Positions 25,307 to 34,155 are shown, counted from the stretch's first letter. The stretch is DNA of 57,985 nt from UBA7067 sp051880615 (GCA_051880615.1 JBJEOH010000024.1:1-57985), one strand, 5' to 3'. The notes: generated by a model not told the origin, from the sequence alone. Program-made: numbers and translations.

Positions 25307-25744
25307 TTGAAGGATGTTTTAATTTTCACTGACGGCGCTTGTTCCGGCAACCCCGGTCCCGGCGGATGGGGCGCTATACTGAAATATAAATCCTTTGAAA
25401 AGGAAATATCCGGCGGTGAACGGGAAACAACTAACAACAGAATGGAGCTTACAGCCGCCATTGAAGCGCTAAAGCTGCTTAAGGAGAAATGTAATGTCAC
25501 CTTATATTCCGACTCACAGTATGTGTGCAACGGATTAAAGCTCGGCTGGGCAAAAAAATGGCGCGCAAACGGATGGATGCGAAATAAAAAGGAGCCTGCA
25601 TTAAACCCGGAATTGTGGCAGGAGCTTTTAAAGCTTTATGAGTACCACAATGTCGAGGTTGTATGGGTAAAGGGGCACGCCGGTCATCCTGAAAATGAAC
25701 GCTGCGACCGTCTTGCGGTGGCTGAGTCCGAAAAATTCAAATAA
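25307..25744 (+). CDS. rnhA: Ribonuclease HI
   Basis: Degrades RNA in RNA-DNA hybrids. The 145-aa protein shows all four catalytic carboxylates of bacterial RNase HI: Asp in FTDGACSGNPGPGGWG, Glu in NNRMELTAAIEA, Asp in LYSDSQYVCNGL, and Asp in GHPENERCDRLA. The start is TTG, supported by GGAGGA six nucleotides upstream. It is first in an operon with the cysteine desulfurase gene, an uncommon pairing. Confidence 0.97.
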   Translation: MKDVLIFTDGACSGNPGPGGWGAILKYKSFEKEISGGERETTNNRMELTAAIEALKLLKEKCNVTLYSDSQYVCNGLKLGWAKKWRANGWMRNKKEPALNPELWQELLKLYEYHNVEVVWVKGHAGHPENERCDRLAVAESEKFK

Positions 25745-25766
25745 ATACAGGAAAGGACAATATAAA

Positions 25767-26963
25767 GTGGATAAGAAAAGAATCTACGCTGACAATGCAG
25801 CGACAACAAAATTATCTCCCGCTGTTTTGCAGGATATGATGCCTTACCTTACCGATGTATACGGCAATCCGTCAAGCCTTTATTCAATAGGCGCACAGGC
25901 TAAAAAGGCTGTTGAGCTTGCAAGAGAAGATATTGCAAATGTGTTGGGCGCAGCACCGACCGAAATATTCTTTACAAGCGGCGGATCTGAAGCCGACAAC
26001 TGGGCAATAAAGGGTATTGCCGAAGCAATGGCTAAAAAGGGCAAGAAACACATAATCTCCAGCAAATTTGAGCATCACGCTGTTCTGCACTCGCTTGACG
26101 CTCTTGCTAAAAAGGGCTTTGAAATCACCCTTCTTGATGTGCACGAAAACGGAATTGTTCGTCCCGAAGAGTTGGAGGCGGCTATCCGTGAGGACACAGC
26201 TCTCGTCACAATAATGTACGCAAACAACGAGATAGGAACAATACAGCCGATAAGCGAAATAGGCGCAATATGTAAAAAGCACGGTGTTGTATTCCACACC
26301 GACGCGGTACAGGCTGTCGGCAATGTTCCGATAAATGTCAAGGAACAAAACATCGACCTTTTGTCGCTTACGGGGCACAAATTCCATGGTCCTAAGGGCT
26401 GCGGCGCTTTATATGTAAGAAAAGGACTTCGCCCGGATATTCTGATTGACGGCGGCGCTCAGGAGCGTGGCAGACGCGCAGGAACAGAAAATGTAGCCGG
26501 TATTGTCGGTCTTGCCTCAGCGCTTAAGCTTGCCATATCGACAATGGACGAGCGAAACAAAAGACTTACAGACCTTCGCGATTATCTTATTGACGATTTG
26601 CTTAAAATAGAACGCTCAAGAGTTAACGGTGACAGGGTTCACCGCTTGCCGGGCAATATAAATATGTGCTTTGAGGGCATTGAGGGTGAATCACTGCTGC
26701 TTATGCTCGACTTAAACGGCGTTTGCGCTTCATCGGGTTCAGCCTGCACATCAGGTTCTCTTGACCCAAGCCATGTTCTGCTTTCAATCGGTCTGCCGCA
26801 CGAAATTGCTCACGGCTCTTTAAGACTTTCATTCAGCGATGATACATCCAAAGAGGATATCGAATATATTGCAAAAACCATTCCCCCAATTATCGACAGA
26901 CTTCGCGCTATGTCGCCATTGTGGGAGCATATAAAGGAAAATGAAAAGAAAGGGATTGTTTGA
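25767..26963 (+). CDS. nifS: Cysteine desulfurase, NifS/IscS family
   Basis: PLP enzyme that takes sulfur from cysteine for Fe-S cluster assembly or tRNA thiolation. 398 aa from the GTG at 25767 (AGGAAAGGA upstream). Visible motifs: YADNAATTKLS at the start, HHAVLHSLD, the PLP lysine in SLTGHKFHGPKGCGALY, and the persulfide cysteine in GVCASSGSACTSGSLDPSHV. A longer frame begins inside rnhA but lacks a ribosome binding site. The nifU-like scaffold gene follows within 2 nt, so the two are translationally coupled. Confidence 0.95.
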   Translation: MDKKRIYADNAATTKLSPAVLQDMMPYLTDVYGNPSSLYSIGAQAKKAVELAREDIANVLGAAPTEIFFTSGGSEADNWAIKGIAEAMAKKGKKHIISSKFEHHAVLHSLDALAKKGFEITLLDVHENGIVRPEELEAAIREDTALVTIMYANNEIGTIQPISEIGAICKKHGVVFHTDAVQAVGNVPINVKEQNIDLLSLTGHKFHGPKGCGALYVRKGLRPDILIDGGAQERGRRAGTENVAGIVGLASALKLAISTMDERNKRLTDLRDYLIDDLLKIERSRVNGDRVHRLPGNINMCFEGIEGESLLLMLDLNGVCASSGSACTSGSLDPSHVLLSIGLPHEIAHGSLRLSFSDDTSKEDIEYIAKTIPPIIDRLRAMSPLWEHIKENEKKGIV

Positions 26964-26965
26964 TT

Positions 26966-27406
26966 ATGGCATACAGCGAAAAAGTTATGGATCATTTCGC
27001 CAATCCGAGAAATGTCGGTGAAATTGAAAATGCCGACGGCATCGGCGAGGTTGGCAATTCAAAATGCGGCGATATTATGAAAATGTATATCAAGGTAGAA
27101 GGCAATATCATTACAGATGTTAAGTTCAAAACCTTCGGATGCGGCGCTGCAATAGCTACAAGCTCAATGGCAACTGAGCTTATCAAGGGCAAGAGTATTG
27201 AAGACGCTTTGAAGCTTACAAACAAAGCCGTTATGGAAGCTCTTGACGGTTTGCCGCCGGTTAAGGTTCATTGCAGCGTGCTTGCAGAACAGGCTATAAA
27301 GGCAGCTTTGTCGGATTATTACACAAGACTCGGCGTTGACCCTGAGCCGATTGTCGGCAAAATTCAGGAGTGCGACCATGAGGAAGGCTGCGCCTGCGAG
27401 CTGTAA
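26966..27406 (+). CDS. nifU: NifU/IscU-type Fe-S cluster scaffold
   Basis: Scaffold protein receiving sulfur from the preceding desulfurase. 146 aa from the ATG at 26966. The three cluster-ligand cysteines are in GNSKCGD, KTFGCGAAIATSS and VHCSVLAEQA. The C-terminus carries an extra cysteine-containing tail (ECDHEEGCACEL) beyond the IscU core, seen in short clostridial NifU homologues, of unknown role. A strong terminator follows. Confidence 0.94.
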   Translation: MAYSEKVMDHFANPRNVGEIENADGIGEVGNSKCGDIMKMYIKVEGNIITDVKFKTFGCGAAIATSSMATELIKGKSIEDALKLTNKAVMEALDGLPPVKVHCSVLAEQAIKAALSDYYTRLGVDPEPIVGKIQECDHEEGCACEL

Positions 27407-27424
27407 TCTATATAATAAAAAATA

Positions 27425-27469
27425 AACCCTGCTTTAAAATGCGTACTGCAAATTAAAGCAGGGTTTTTT
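27425..27469 (+). terminator. nifU terminator
   Basis: AACCCTGCTTTAA and TTAAAGCAGGGTT form a 13-bp stem followed by a T-run on the plus strand. Confidence 0.9.
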
Positions 27470-27490
27470 ATGCGGCGCAAGCACAGCAGA

Positions 27491-27517
27491 GTGAAGAGTG
27501 GAGTGTGAAGAGTGGAG
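27491..27517. repeat. GTGAAGAGTGGAG direct repeat
   Basis: The 13-mer GTGAAGAGTGGAG occurs twice in tandem (27491-27503, 27505-27517), and once more, inverted, at 45505-45517 in another intergenic region. It looks like a fragment of a dispersed intergenic repeat. Nothing else is visible between the nifU terminator and queH. Confidence 0.6.
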
Positions 27518-27624
27518 AGATTTGAGTGATGACATTGCGTATATCACCTAACTCCGGATAATTCAATAAGAGATTTCACATTTTCCCTATATATTAACAG
27601 TATGCTATACACATTTTCCGGTAA

Positions 27625-28275
27625 TTACTCAGTGCATTTCCCACATTTTTCCGTTCTTTCACGCTTTGAGAAAACACAGCCGCAATAGTCCTGACGGTAT
27701 AAATTATACTGCCTTGACAGCTCGGTTGAACGCTTAAAGCCGTTTTTCTTTTTAAAATCTGAAGCAAGATATCTTACGCCGTATTTTTCAGAAAGCTCAC
27801 TGCCGATTTTATTTATAAGTGCGGCATTTTTCAGCGGACTTATTGTGAGGGTTGTTGCGAAATAATCAAAGTCTTTCTCTTTAGCCAGAGCCGCTGTTTT
27901 TTCAAGGCGTAGCTCAAAGCATTTTTCGCACCGTTTGCCTCCCTCTTTCTCGTTTTCAAGCCCCTTTACCCTGCTGTAAAATTCATTCGGAATAAACTCA
28001 GCGTCGAGATAGCTCAAGGGATATTTCGATTTAAACTCGCTTATAAATCTCTTCTGCTCGCCGCTGCGGATTTCGTATTCATCATCGGGATAAAGGTTAG
28101 GGTTATAATAAAAAACGGTGATTTCAAAATAATCGGATAAATACTCAATAACATAGCTGCTGCACGGCGCACAGCAGCTATGAAGCAGAAGCTTCGGAAC
28201 TAAACCGAGGCTTTTATTTTTTTCAAGCAGCGCATCCATTTCACGCTGAAAATTCACCTTGTTAAACTCTGCCAT
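27625..28275 (-). CDS. queH: Epoxyqueuosine reductase QueH
   Basis: Last step of queuosine synthesis, reducing epoxyqueuosine in tRNA to queuosine; QueH (DUF208) is unrelated to cobalamin-dependent QueG. 216 aa. It shows LLLHSCCAPCSSYVIEYL with paired cysteines, FYYNPNLYPDDEYEIR, and a Cys-rich C-terminus (DYCGCVFSKRERTEKCGKC) for metal or Fe-S binding. It starts 14 nt inside the end of gph, so the two are co-translated. No other que gene is in the window. Confidence 0.92.
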   Translation of the reverse strand: MAEFNKVNFQREMDALLEKNKSLGLVPKLLLHSCCAPCSSYVIEYLSDYFEITVFYYNPNLYPDDEYEIRSGEQKRFISEFKSKYPLSYLDAEFIPNEFYSRVKGLENEKEGGKRCEKCFELRLEKTAALAKEKDFDYFATTLTISPLKNAALINKIGSELSEKYGVRYLASDFKKKNGFKRSTELSRQYNLYRQDYCGCVFSKRERTEKCGKCTE

Positions 28276-28924
28276 TTAAAATCACCCTGCAAAGCTCATC
28301 GGCAGTTGATACGGTTATTTTTGCGCCCTCGTCTTCAAGCTCCTCCTTTGTTCTGAAGCCCCAGAGAACTCCGCAAAAATCGAGTCCCGCGTTTTTAGCC
28401 GTTATCACATCGACATTGCTGTCACCGATATAAATGCAGTCTGACTTATCAACAGAAAGCTCATTTAGAATTGCCAATACCGACGACGGATCGGGCTTTG
28501 TCGGAAACTCAGGCTTTTTGCCCCATGCAATGTCAAATTTTATACCGTCAAAAAGTGTATCAAGCATATTCTTTACAAATTCGTCAGGCTTGTTTGAGAG
28601 CACATTTATTTTAACTCCGCTCCGGTGAAGCTTTAAGAGCATATCAACAACACCATCATACGGCTTTGTTTTATCAAGGCAATGAATTAAGTAATCATCG
28701 TCATAATCCTTTGTAACAACCGCCAAAAGCTCTTTATCCTTCGCCGCTTCGCCCATAGCGCGCTCGATAAGCTTTGCTCTGCCATTTCCGACAAAATATT
28801 TATACGCGTCATACGGATGCGTCGGCAAGCCCTGCTTTTCAAGGGCTTTATTAACGCTGTCGGCAAGGTCATACAGCGAATCTACGAGCGTTCCGTCCAA
28901 ATCGAAAACAACACATTTATACAT
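28262..28924 (-). CDS. gph: HAD-family hydrolase, phosphoglycolate phosphatase-like
   Basis: 220-aa haloacid-dehalogenase hydrolase with a C1 helical cap. Motif I is VVFDLDGTLVDS (nucleophile Asp 8, acid/base Asp 10), motif II is NVLSNKP, motif III the lysine of KPEFPTKPDPS, and motif IV YIGDSNVDVITAKNAG. Closest in pattern to Gph/PpaX; the substrate cannot be told from sequence. AGGTGA precedes the ATG. It overlaps queH. Confidence 0.88.
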   Translation of the reverse strand: MYKCVVFDLDGTLVDSLYDLADSVNKALEKQGLPTHPYDAYKYFVGNGRAKLIERAMGEAAKDKELLAVVTKDYDDDYLIHCLDKTKPYDGVVDMLLKLHRSGVKINVLSNKPDEFVKNMLDTLFDGIKFDIAWGKKPEFPTKPDPSSVLAILNELSVDKSDCIYIGDSNVDVITAKNAGLDFCGVLWGFRTKEELEDEGAKITVSTADELCRVILNGRV

Positions 28925-28936
28925 TTATATCACCTG

Positions 28937-30796
28937 CTAAAAGTTAAATCTATCGTCATAATGCTCCTCGGGCAGCTTTTTCTGCGGCTCGGGGCTTTCT
29001 TGTTTCTTTTCCTTTTCTTTCTCATTTTCAGCCTGCTTTGCCATTAACTCAGCATGCTTTTTCTCAAGCTTTTTAGAGCGATTATTGAACATAACAATCA
29101 GCAACGCAGTAAGCAAAACCAAGAAAAACGCACAAACGCAGTATATTACAACTCCCTGAGGATACGGCAGTGTAGCCGTGTACTTAACCGTAGTTTCGCC
29201 GCCCTTAAGATTCAAGGCATAGCCCTTTTCCTTGTCGATATCAAGCGAAGAAATATCGCCCGAACCGTCAGCGGTTACTCCGGAAAATCCAGACACACTC
29301 TCGTTACCCTTAGTGAAAAGAGTATAAACAAGCGGGACATCCTTGTTTTTGCCTGTGAGCATATAAGAAATATTAATCTCATCAGTTAGCGACACATCGG
29401 TGACAACGCTCATATCTCCCGTACTTTGTGAGTAAGAAAGAGAATTACCTCCTCCGAACAGTTTGTTAATCTCCTCAGAAATCTGCTTTGCAGAGCCTTT
29501 CGAGGTTAAGCGGCAAACAACACCGTCGTCGGATTTCATTCTTGTCACCGAAACACCCTTTTTAGTTAGAAAGTCATAGGCATAGTCCCTGCCCTCCTGA
29601 CCGTTTACAGAGCTGTAAAGGAAATCGAAATACCGAACAAAATTATCGTTATCGTAGCTTTCAAGGGTGACATTTATCCCTTTTATCTCGTACTGAATAC
29701 CGTCGGGAATTCTGATGTCAAAAACGGTATCGTTTGATTTGAGCGAATATATACCGTCAATCCACTCGCCGTTCTTCGCCCAAACGCCGTCTTTTAACAG
29801 TACACCCTCACCGTGAGTCGTTTTTAGCGGCAGTGAATATTTATAGCTCATCTCAACCTTTGAGTTCTCCTTTGGTACAAATGAGAGAGTATTTATATTT
29901 TCTTCAAACACAAGCTGCTCCGCTAAAGGCGTGCTGCTGTTGTTCTGGTCACCGTAATAGAGAGAAACGGTGTCACAGTCAAGAAATAACGCTGTGGCGC
30001 GTTGAAGCTCCGATAGAGAAAGACCGTTATATACAATCTGATACTCCTGATTGTTCCCCTGCTGCGTCCATCCGCTGTAGGCGGCGCTGTCAAGCGTTCT
30101 TTTTTTCATAATAGAAATAAGCTTTTCGCCCATCTCCTCGTATGTGCGTTGTGGAACAGAAAGTGTAAATTTGCGGTCGTAGTTGTCCTTTTTATTGTTT
30201 GTTGTTTCAAAATAAAGTGCTGTTACAGGATAGCCCTTAACGGCGTTAATCTCAGTATTATCAGTCTTACAGCTTTGTATGTCGCCGTTCATATTAATAA
30301 CATTGGATGCACAGCTTAAGTCAAATTTCAGGTCATTGTATTTCTTTTCTTCTATGCCGTTTTGAAGCCATACAAATAAATCAACGGTATTGAAATCCTC
30401 AATATAATGCCAGCCTTTGGCAAGCTCGCTGTTTGGGTGAACAAGAGAAGCCTGAACCTGCCTGTCTGTAATAATTGCAAGCTTTGAGAGATAATCTGCC
30501 CTTGAATCAAATGTGAGAGTGAAAATGTATTTTAATTTTCCGTCCTCCTCAACCTCTTCACGCTGAAGTACATTTGGGCAGTATTCGGTAATAATCTCGT
30601 TAAACCTCGCCCTTGTATCGGAGTTATTTGTAAACTCTGAGCCTGAATTTAAGGTGAGGGTTCGAACACCATTGAACTGAGCGTCAATTTTTAACATACT
30701 TTCATATTCAAATGTCTTATCGCCGCAGCCGTAAAAAGTAAAAATCGGTACAGCTATCAAAATCAAAAGCAAAAAAGATACTATCCTCTTTTTCAT
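28937..30796 (-). CDS. Unknown lipoprotein with C-terminal membrane anchor
   Basis: 619 aa, function not recognised. The N-terminus is a lipoprotein signal (hydrophobic 5-21, then FTFYGCGD with Cys about 25). A long extracellular part of beta-rich sequence contains a repeated kind of segment about residues 40-130, 230-320 and 395-480. A single membrane helix (about 550-572: GVVIYCVCAFFLVLLTALLI) is followed by a highly charged cytoplasmic tail of Lys/Glu/Pro. Having both a lipid anchor and a transmembrane helix is unusual. Strong SD AAGGAGG. It lies between the cyclase-family gene and gph, 13-ish nt from each, so it is part of a transcript. Confidence 0.75.
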   Translation of the reverse strand: MKKRIVSFLLLILIAVPIFTFYGCGDKTFEYESMLKIDAQFNGVRTLTLNSGSEFTNNSDTRARFNEIITEYCPNVLQREEVEEDGKLKYIFTLTFDSRADYLSKLAIITDRQVQASLVHPNSELAKGWHYIEDFNTVDLFVWLQNGIEEKKYNDLKFDLSCASNVINMNGDIQSCKTDNTEINAVKGYPVTALYFETTNNKKDNYDRKFTLSVPQRTYEEMGEKLISIMKKRTLDSAAYSGWTQQGNNQEYQIVYNGLSLSELQRATALFLDCDTVSLYYGDQNNSSTPLAEQLVFEENINTLSFVPKENSKVEMSYKYSLPLKTTHGEGVLLKDGVWAKNGEWIDGIYSLKSNDTVFDIRIPDGIQYEIKGINVTLESYDNDNFVRYFDFLYSSVNGQEGRDYAYDFLTKKGVSVTRMKSDDGVVCRLTSKGSAKQISEEINKLFGGGNSLSYSQSTGDMSVVTDVSLTDEINISYMLTGKNKDVPLVYTLFTKGNESVSGFSGVTADGSGDISSLDIDKEKGYALNLKGGETTVKYTATLPYPQGVVIYCVCAFFLVLLTALLIVMFNNRSKKLEKKHAELMAKQAENEKEKEKKQESPEPQKKLPEEHYDDRFNF

Positions 30797-30808
30797 TTTC
30801 CTACCTCC

Positions 30809-31399
30809 TTAAATTCCCTTTTCCTGCGCCAGCAGAACGGCTCTTACAGGAGATGCCTCAAGCGCAGACAATTTAAGCGGAAAAGCAGAAAGAATGTAGT
30901 TACCGTCATCAACTGAGCTTAAATCAAGCCCCTCTAAAATCAGAATGTTGTGCAAAAAAAGCTCGCGGTGTATTTCAAAATCTTCGTCAGGCAGAGCAAC
31001 GGAAAGACCGTCAACACCAACTAAATTCACACCGTAATCACTTAAAACAAAAACAGCGCTCGGCGTAAGAAAAGCTTCTCCCTCTCCCCTTATAAGCAGC
31101 TTTTTGCGGCAATGCGGCAAAATCTGATCCATATCTTCGCCGGTGATAATGCCGCTTATTGTTACAACCGTACACGCGCCGTAAAATCTTGAAAGCGAAA
31201 GCTCGCCGATTTTTTCGCCGTCGTCAAGGTAGTGATAGGGTGAGTCAATATGTGTTCCCGTATGAGTGCACATTGATATTGCCGACAGGTTGTATTCCTC
31301 GCCGTATTCAATTTTTGAAAGCCAGCTTGACTGCGGCTTTGGGTCGCCCGGATAAACCTGCGCCTTTAAGATGTCGCGCGAAATATCATACAGAAGCAT
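30809..31399 (-). CDS. Cyclase/arylformamidase-family hydrolase (KynB-like)
   Basis: 196-aa metal-dependent hydrolase of the cyclase family (kynurenine formamidase KynB is the best-known member). The metal motif HTGTHIDSPYHYL (about residues 46-58) is intact, and FVLSDYGVNLVGVDGLSV matches the second conserved region. No tryptophan-degradation gene is nearby, so the substrate is open. It has its own SD (GGGGAG). The upstream 100-nt spacer shows no clear promoter. Confidence 0.85.
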   Translation of the reverse strand: MLLYDISRDILKAQVYPGDPKPQSSWLSKIEYGEEYNLSAISMCTHTGTHIDSPYHYLDDGEKIGELSLSRFYGACTVVTISGIITGEDMDQILPHCRKKLLIRGEGEAFLTPSAVFVLSDYGVNLVGVDGLSVALPDEDFEIHRELFLHNILILEGLDLSSVDDGNYILSAFPLKLSALEASPVRAVLLAQEKGI

Positions 31400-31497
31400 T
31401 TTTACACTCCCCTAACTAAAATCAAACTGATAAAGAATATTGTAACACATTTTTCGGGAATTTGCGACAAAAATATATATTTGGAGAATTAATGCTC

Positions 31498-31683
31498 TTA
31501 ATCCTTTTCGTCAAATTTCAGCAAACCTATAATTATGCCGAAAAGTGCAAGCACGCAGGCTGCCTGAGCAAACAGCGTGCGCTCTTCAAGAGTACCGAAA
31601 AGATATGAAGTAAAAGAAAGAAGAAGTACAATAACCGCAGAAATTATACAAACTATAACACTGTATTTTTTTATGGTTTTCAT
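31498..31683 (-). CDS. Small two-helix membrane protein
   Basis: 61 aa from the ATG at 31683 (AAGGAG 8 nt upstream). Two hydrophobic segments (about 8-29 and 38-54) are linked by a short loop, with a charged C-terminus (KFDEKD). Its start overlaps the ksgA stop as ATGA, so it is translationally coupled to ksgA. No family recognised. Confidence 0.7.
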   Translation of the reverse strand: MKTIKKYSVIVCIISAVIVLLLSFTSYLFGTLEERTLFAQAACVLALFGIIIGLLKFDEKD

Positions 31684-32546
31684 TCTATATTCTCCTTTGT
31701 CATTTCGTTGCACAAATCGGCAAAGTTCTGCAATGTCAGCTGTTCCGCGCGGTAATTTGCAGGTATAGAGCTGCCGGAGAGCAACTGATTAATTTTTGCT
31801 TTTTCAATGTTCAAGCCTGCGCTTAAGGAATTTGAAAGAGTTTTTCTTCTCTGCCCAAAGGCGGCTTTGATTATTCTGAAAAGCATTGTTTCGTCAGCAA
31901 CTGTCACCGGCGGCGTCTTGTTGATTTCAAGTCTGATTACAGCAGAGTCAACCTTCGGTGCAGGCATAAAGCTGCCTGAGGAAACGCTGAAAAGCATATG
32001 TGCCTTTGCATAATAATTAACTGCAACCGTCAGTGCCGAGGACTGCCGTGTTCCTACTTCAGCACAGATACGCTGAGCCGCCTCCTTTTGCACCATTACG
32101 GTTATCGCATTTATCGGCAGTTTTAATTCAAGCAGACGCATAATAACAGGCGAGGTAATATAATACGGAAGATTTGCGCATATGCAAACTGACATTCCCT
32201 GAAATTCCTCTTCAATGAGCCTGTGAAAATCAACCTTAAGCGCATCATCGTTGATAACCTTGACATTATCAAACTCGGCAAGCGTTTCTGCAAGTACAGG
32301 TATCAGCCTTTTGTCAAGCTCAACCGACACAACCTTGTCTGCAAGGCGTGCAAGCTCACAGGTTAAAACACCGATTCCGGGACCTATCTCAATCACACCG
32401 ACTCCCTGTCCGGCTCCGCTTTCTTCAGCCATTCTGGGGCAGACAGAGGGGTTAATTAAAAAATTCTGTCCGAGTGACTTTGAAAAAGTAAACCCATGGC
32501 GTGACAGTATTGATTTTATATTTGAAATGTTTGATAGTTTTTCCAT
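31680..32546 (-). CDS. rsmA: 16S rRNA (adenine1518/1519-N6) dimethyltransferase
   Basis: KsgA/RsmA, which dimethylates two adenines in helix 45 of 16S rRNA. 288 aa. It shows KSLGQNFLINP, the SAM motif VIEIGPGIGVLTCELA, and the catalytic NLPYYITSPVI. It is 9 nt downstream of another rRNA methyltransferase gene, suggesting a small ribosome-maturation transcript. Confidence 0.97.
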   Translation of the reverse strand: MEKLSNISNIKSILSRHGFTFSKSLGQNFLINPSVCPRMAEESGAGQGVGVIEIGPGIGVLTCELARLADKVVSVELDKRLIPVLAETLAEFDNVKVINDDALKVDFHRLIEEEFQGMSVCICANLPYYITSPVIMRLLELKLPINAITVMVQKEAAQRICAEVGTRQSSALTVAVNYYAKAHMLFSVSSGSFMPAPKVDSAVIRLEINKTPPVTVADETMLFRIIKAAFGQRRKTLSNSLSAGLNIEKAKINQLLSGSSIPANYRAEQLTLQNFADLCNEMTKENIE

Positions 32547-32555
32547 ATTAGTTCC

Positions 32556-33905
32556 TTAATTGTTTCTTAGACCCTTTGGGTATTTATTTTTAAGCCGCCC
32601 GTTTACTGCCTTTGCAAAGCCGACACTCACACCCTCAACACAGACAAGGCAATAACCCTTTAAGTTTTCGTCAGCATCAATTTCTTCTCCGTGAAGATAG
32701 GCTTTAATCTCATCGCTTTCATTTGAGAAATCAACGCATTGCCGTGCCTCATCGGGGTGTAATGCCATAAAAAAGCTGTGGTGCGGTTCAAGACGGTTTT
32801 TCTTCACCTGTGCAAATATAACACCAGCTCGCAGAATGTTAAGACCGCTGAAGTCAGGCAATATATCCGGAAGAATCAGAACATTGTCCTTCTGAATCAT
32901 AAAGCGGCAATCCTGCGGCTGCTTTACAATACTTTCATATAAAGAAAAAATATCCTTTTGCAGAGCCTTGTATTCACGGCTGTTAAGCTTTGAAAAGTCA
33001 AATTCAGGCGTATGATACGGGTTTTCACCGACTCGTTTAAACTTAACAGCGTAATGCCCCTCGCCGCCGTCCATCGGAAAAATGCGCACGCCGAAATTAT
33101 CCGTTTTTCTGCCGAAGCTTTCATCGCTTTCAACAGTGATAAAGTCCGTATGACTTTTCAGAAATTCGGCTGTTACTTCTTCGTTTTCCTCATACGAGAA
33201 GGTACAGGTGGAATAAACTATTTCTCCGCCCTGCTTAAGTGCTTTTGCCGCACAGTCTAAAATCTCAAGCTGGCGCGCTTTGCACAGCAGAACATTGTCG
33301 CGACTCCATTCGTTAATCGCGTCGTTATCCTTGCGGAACATTCCTTCTCCCGAACACGGCGCGTCAACAAGCACCTTATCAAAATAGCCTGCAAGTACAT
33401 CACACAGCCGTTTTGGCGTTTCACTCGAAACGACAGCATTTTTTACTCCGCAGCGTTCAATATTCGATAAAAGAATATTTGCCCTTGATTTTATTATCTC
33501 ATTGCTCCACAAAAGCCCTGTTCCGTTCAGTGCTGAGGCTATCTGCGTTGATTTGCCGCCCGGTGCGGCGCACAAGTCGAGAACCTTATCATTCTCCTGA
33601 ACATCAAGCAGCGTTACCGCACTCATTGCAGACGGCTCCTGAACATAAAACGCTCCTGCGTGATGCAAAGGTGAAGCACCAATGCTCTGAACAGTGTTAT
33701 CAAGATAATATCCGTTTTTATTGAATGGATTTTTCCGTATTTTCTCGCCCAAAAAAGCCTCAAGCTTTTGCTCGGCGCATTTAAGAGTATTCAGCCTTAA
33801 ACCTCTGTACGGCGGCTTGTCGTATTCATTAAGAAAAAGCACAAAATCACTGCCAAGCAGCTTTTTCATATCAGATAAAAAATCTTCGGGTAAGCTTATA
33901 TTCAT
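32556..33905 (-). CDS. rsmF: RsmF-like 16S rRNA cytosine-C5 methyltransferase
   Basis: NOL1/NOP2/Sun family m5C methyltransferase, 449 aa from the ATG at 33905 (CTGGAG upstream; a longer frame starts 7 codons earlier). The SAM site is VLDLCAAPGGKSTQIASAL. The two catalytic cysteines are in VDAPCSGEGMFRKD and YSTCTFSYEENEEV. An RsmF-like C-terminal extension (about 290-449) follows the core, resembling the RsmF/YebU rather than the RsmB class. The target cytosine is unproven. Confidence 0.9.
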   Translation of the reverse strand: MNISLPEDFLSDMKKLLGSDFVLFLNEYDKPPYRGLRLNTLKCAEQKLEAFLGEKIRKNPFNKNGYYLDNTVQSIGASPLHHAGAFYVQEPSAMSAVTLLDVQENDKVLDLCAAPGGKSTQIASALNGTGLLWSNEIIKSRANILLSNIERCGVKNAVVSSETPKRLCDVLAGYFDKVLVDAPCSGEGMFRKDNDAINEWSRDNVLLCKARQLEILDCAAKALKQGGEIVYSTCTFSYEENEEVTAEFLKSHTDFITVESDESFGRKTDNFGVRIFPMDGGEGHYAVKFKRVGENPYHTPEFDFSKLNSREYKALQKDIFSLYESIVKQPQDCRFMIQKDNVLILPDILPDFSGLNILRAGVIFAQVKKNRLEPHHSFFMALHPDEARQCVDFSNESDEIKAYLHGEEIDADENLKGYCLVCVEGVSVGFAKAVNGRLKNKYPKGLRNN

Positions 33906-33969
33906 ATCGTCTCCAGGAATAATCAAAATATATTGTGATAATAATAGAATTGGTCGGGAGGTGAAATTG

Positions 33970-34155
33970 ATGAGCAGAAGAGTTAATCAGAACAACAATA
34001 ACAACAATTTCCAGAATAACAACCAGAACAATAACAACAATTTCCAGAACAACAATCAGAACAACAATCAGAACAACAACCAGAATAACAACAACAATAA
34101 TCAGAACAACAACAATAACAACTTCAGAAACAACAGACAAAATCAGAACTTCTGA
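33970..34155 (+). CDS. Asn/Gln-rich low-complexity small protein
   Basis: 61 residues: MSRRVNQ, then almost entirely Asn with regularly spaced Gln and a few Phe (runs such as NNNNNNFQNNNQNNNNNFQ), ending FRNNRQNQNF. Real translation is supported by GGGAGGTG eight nucleotides before the ATG, its own transcription unit opposite to both neighbours, and a clean terminator just past the stop. The codons vary between AAC and AAT, so it is not a simple trinucleotide slip alone. No family recognised; composition is prion-like. Short Asn-rich proteins occur in spore coats and phase-separating proteins, but this is speculation here. Confidence 0.7.
   Translation: MSRRVNQNNNNNNFQNNNQNNNNNFQNNNQNNNQNNNQNNNNNNQNNNNNNFRNNRQNQNF

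Noticed and set aside
27407..27624. Possible small RNA or gene behind nifU
   Set aside because: Only the nifU terminator and a short direct repeat can be supported; no promoter or open frame with SD.
33970..34155. Reading the Asn-codon repeats as a CRISPR-like or simple microsatellite array
   Set aside because: Units are not constant in length or sequence and are not separated by unique spacers; SD, start, stop and terminator favour a gene.
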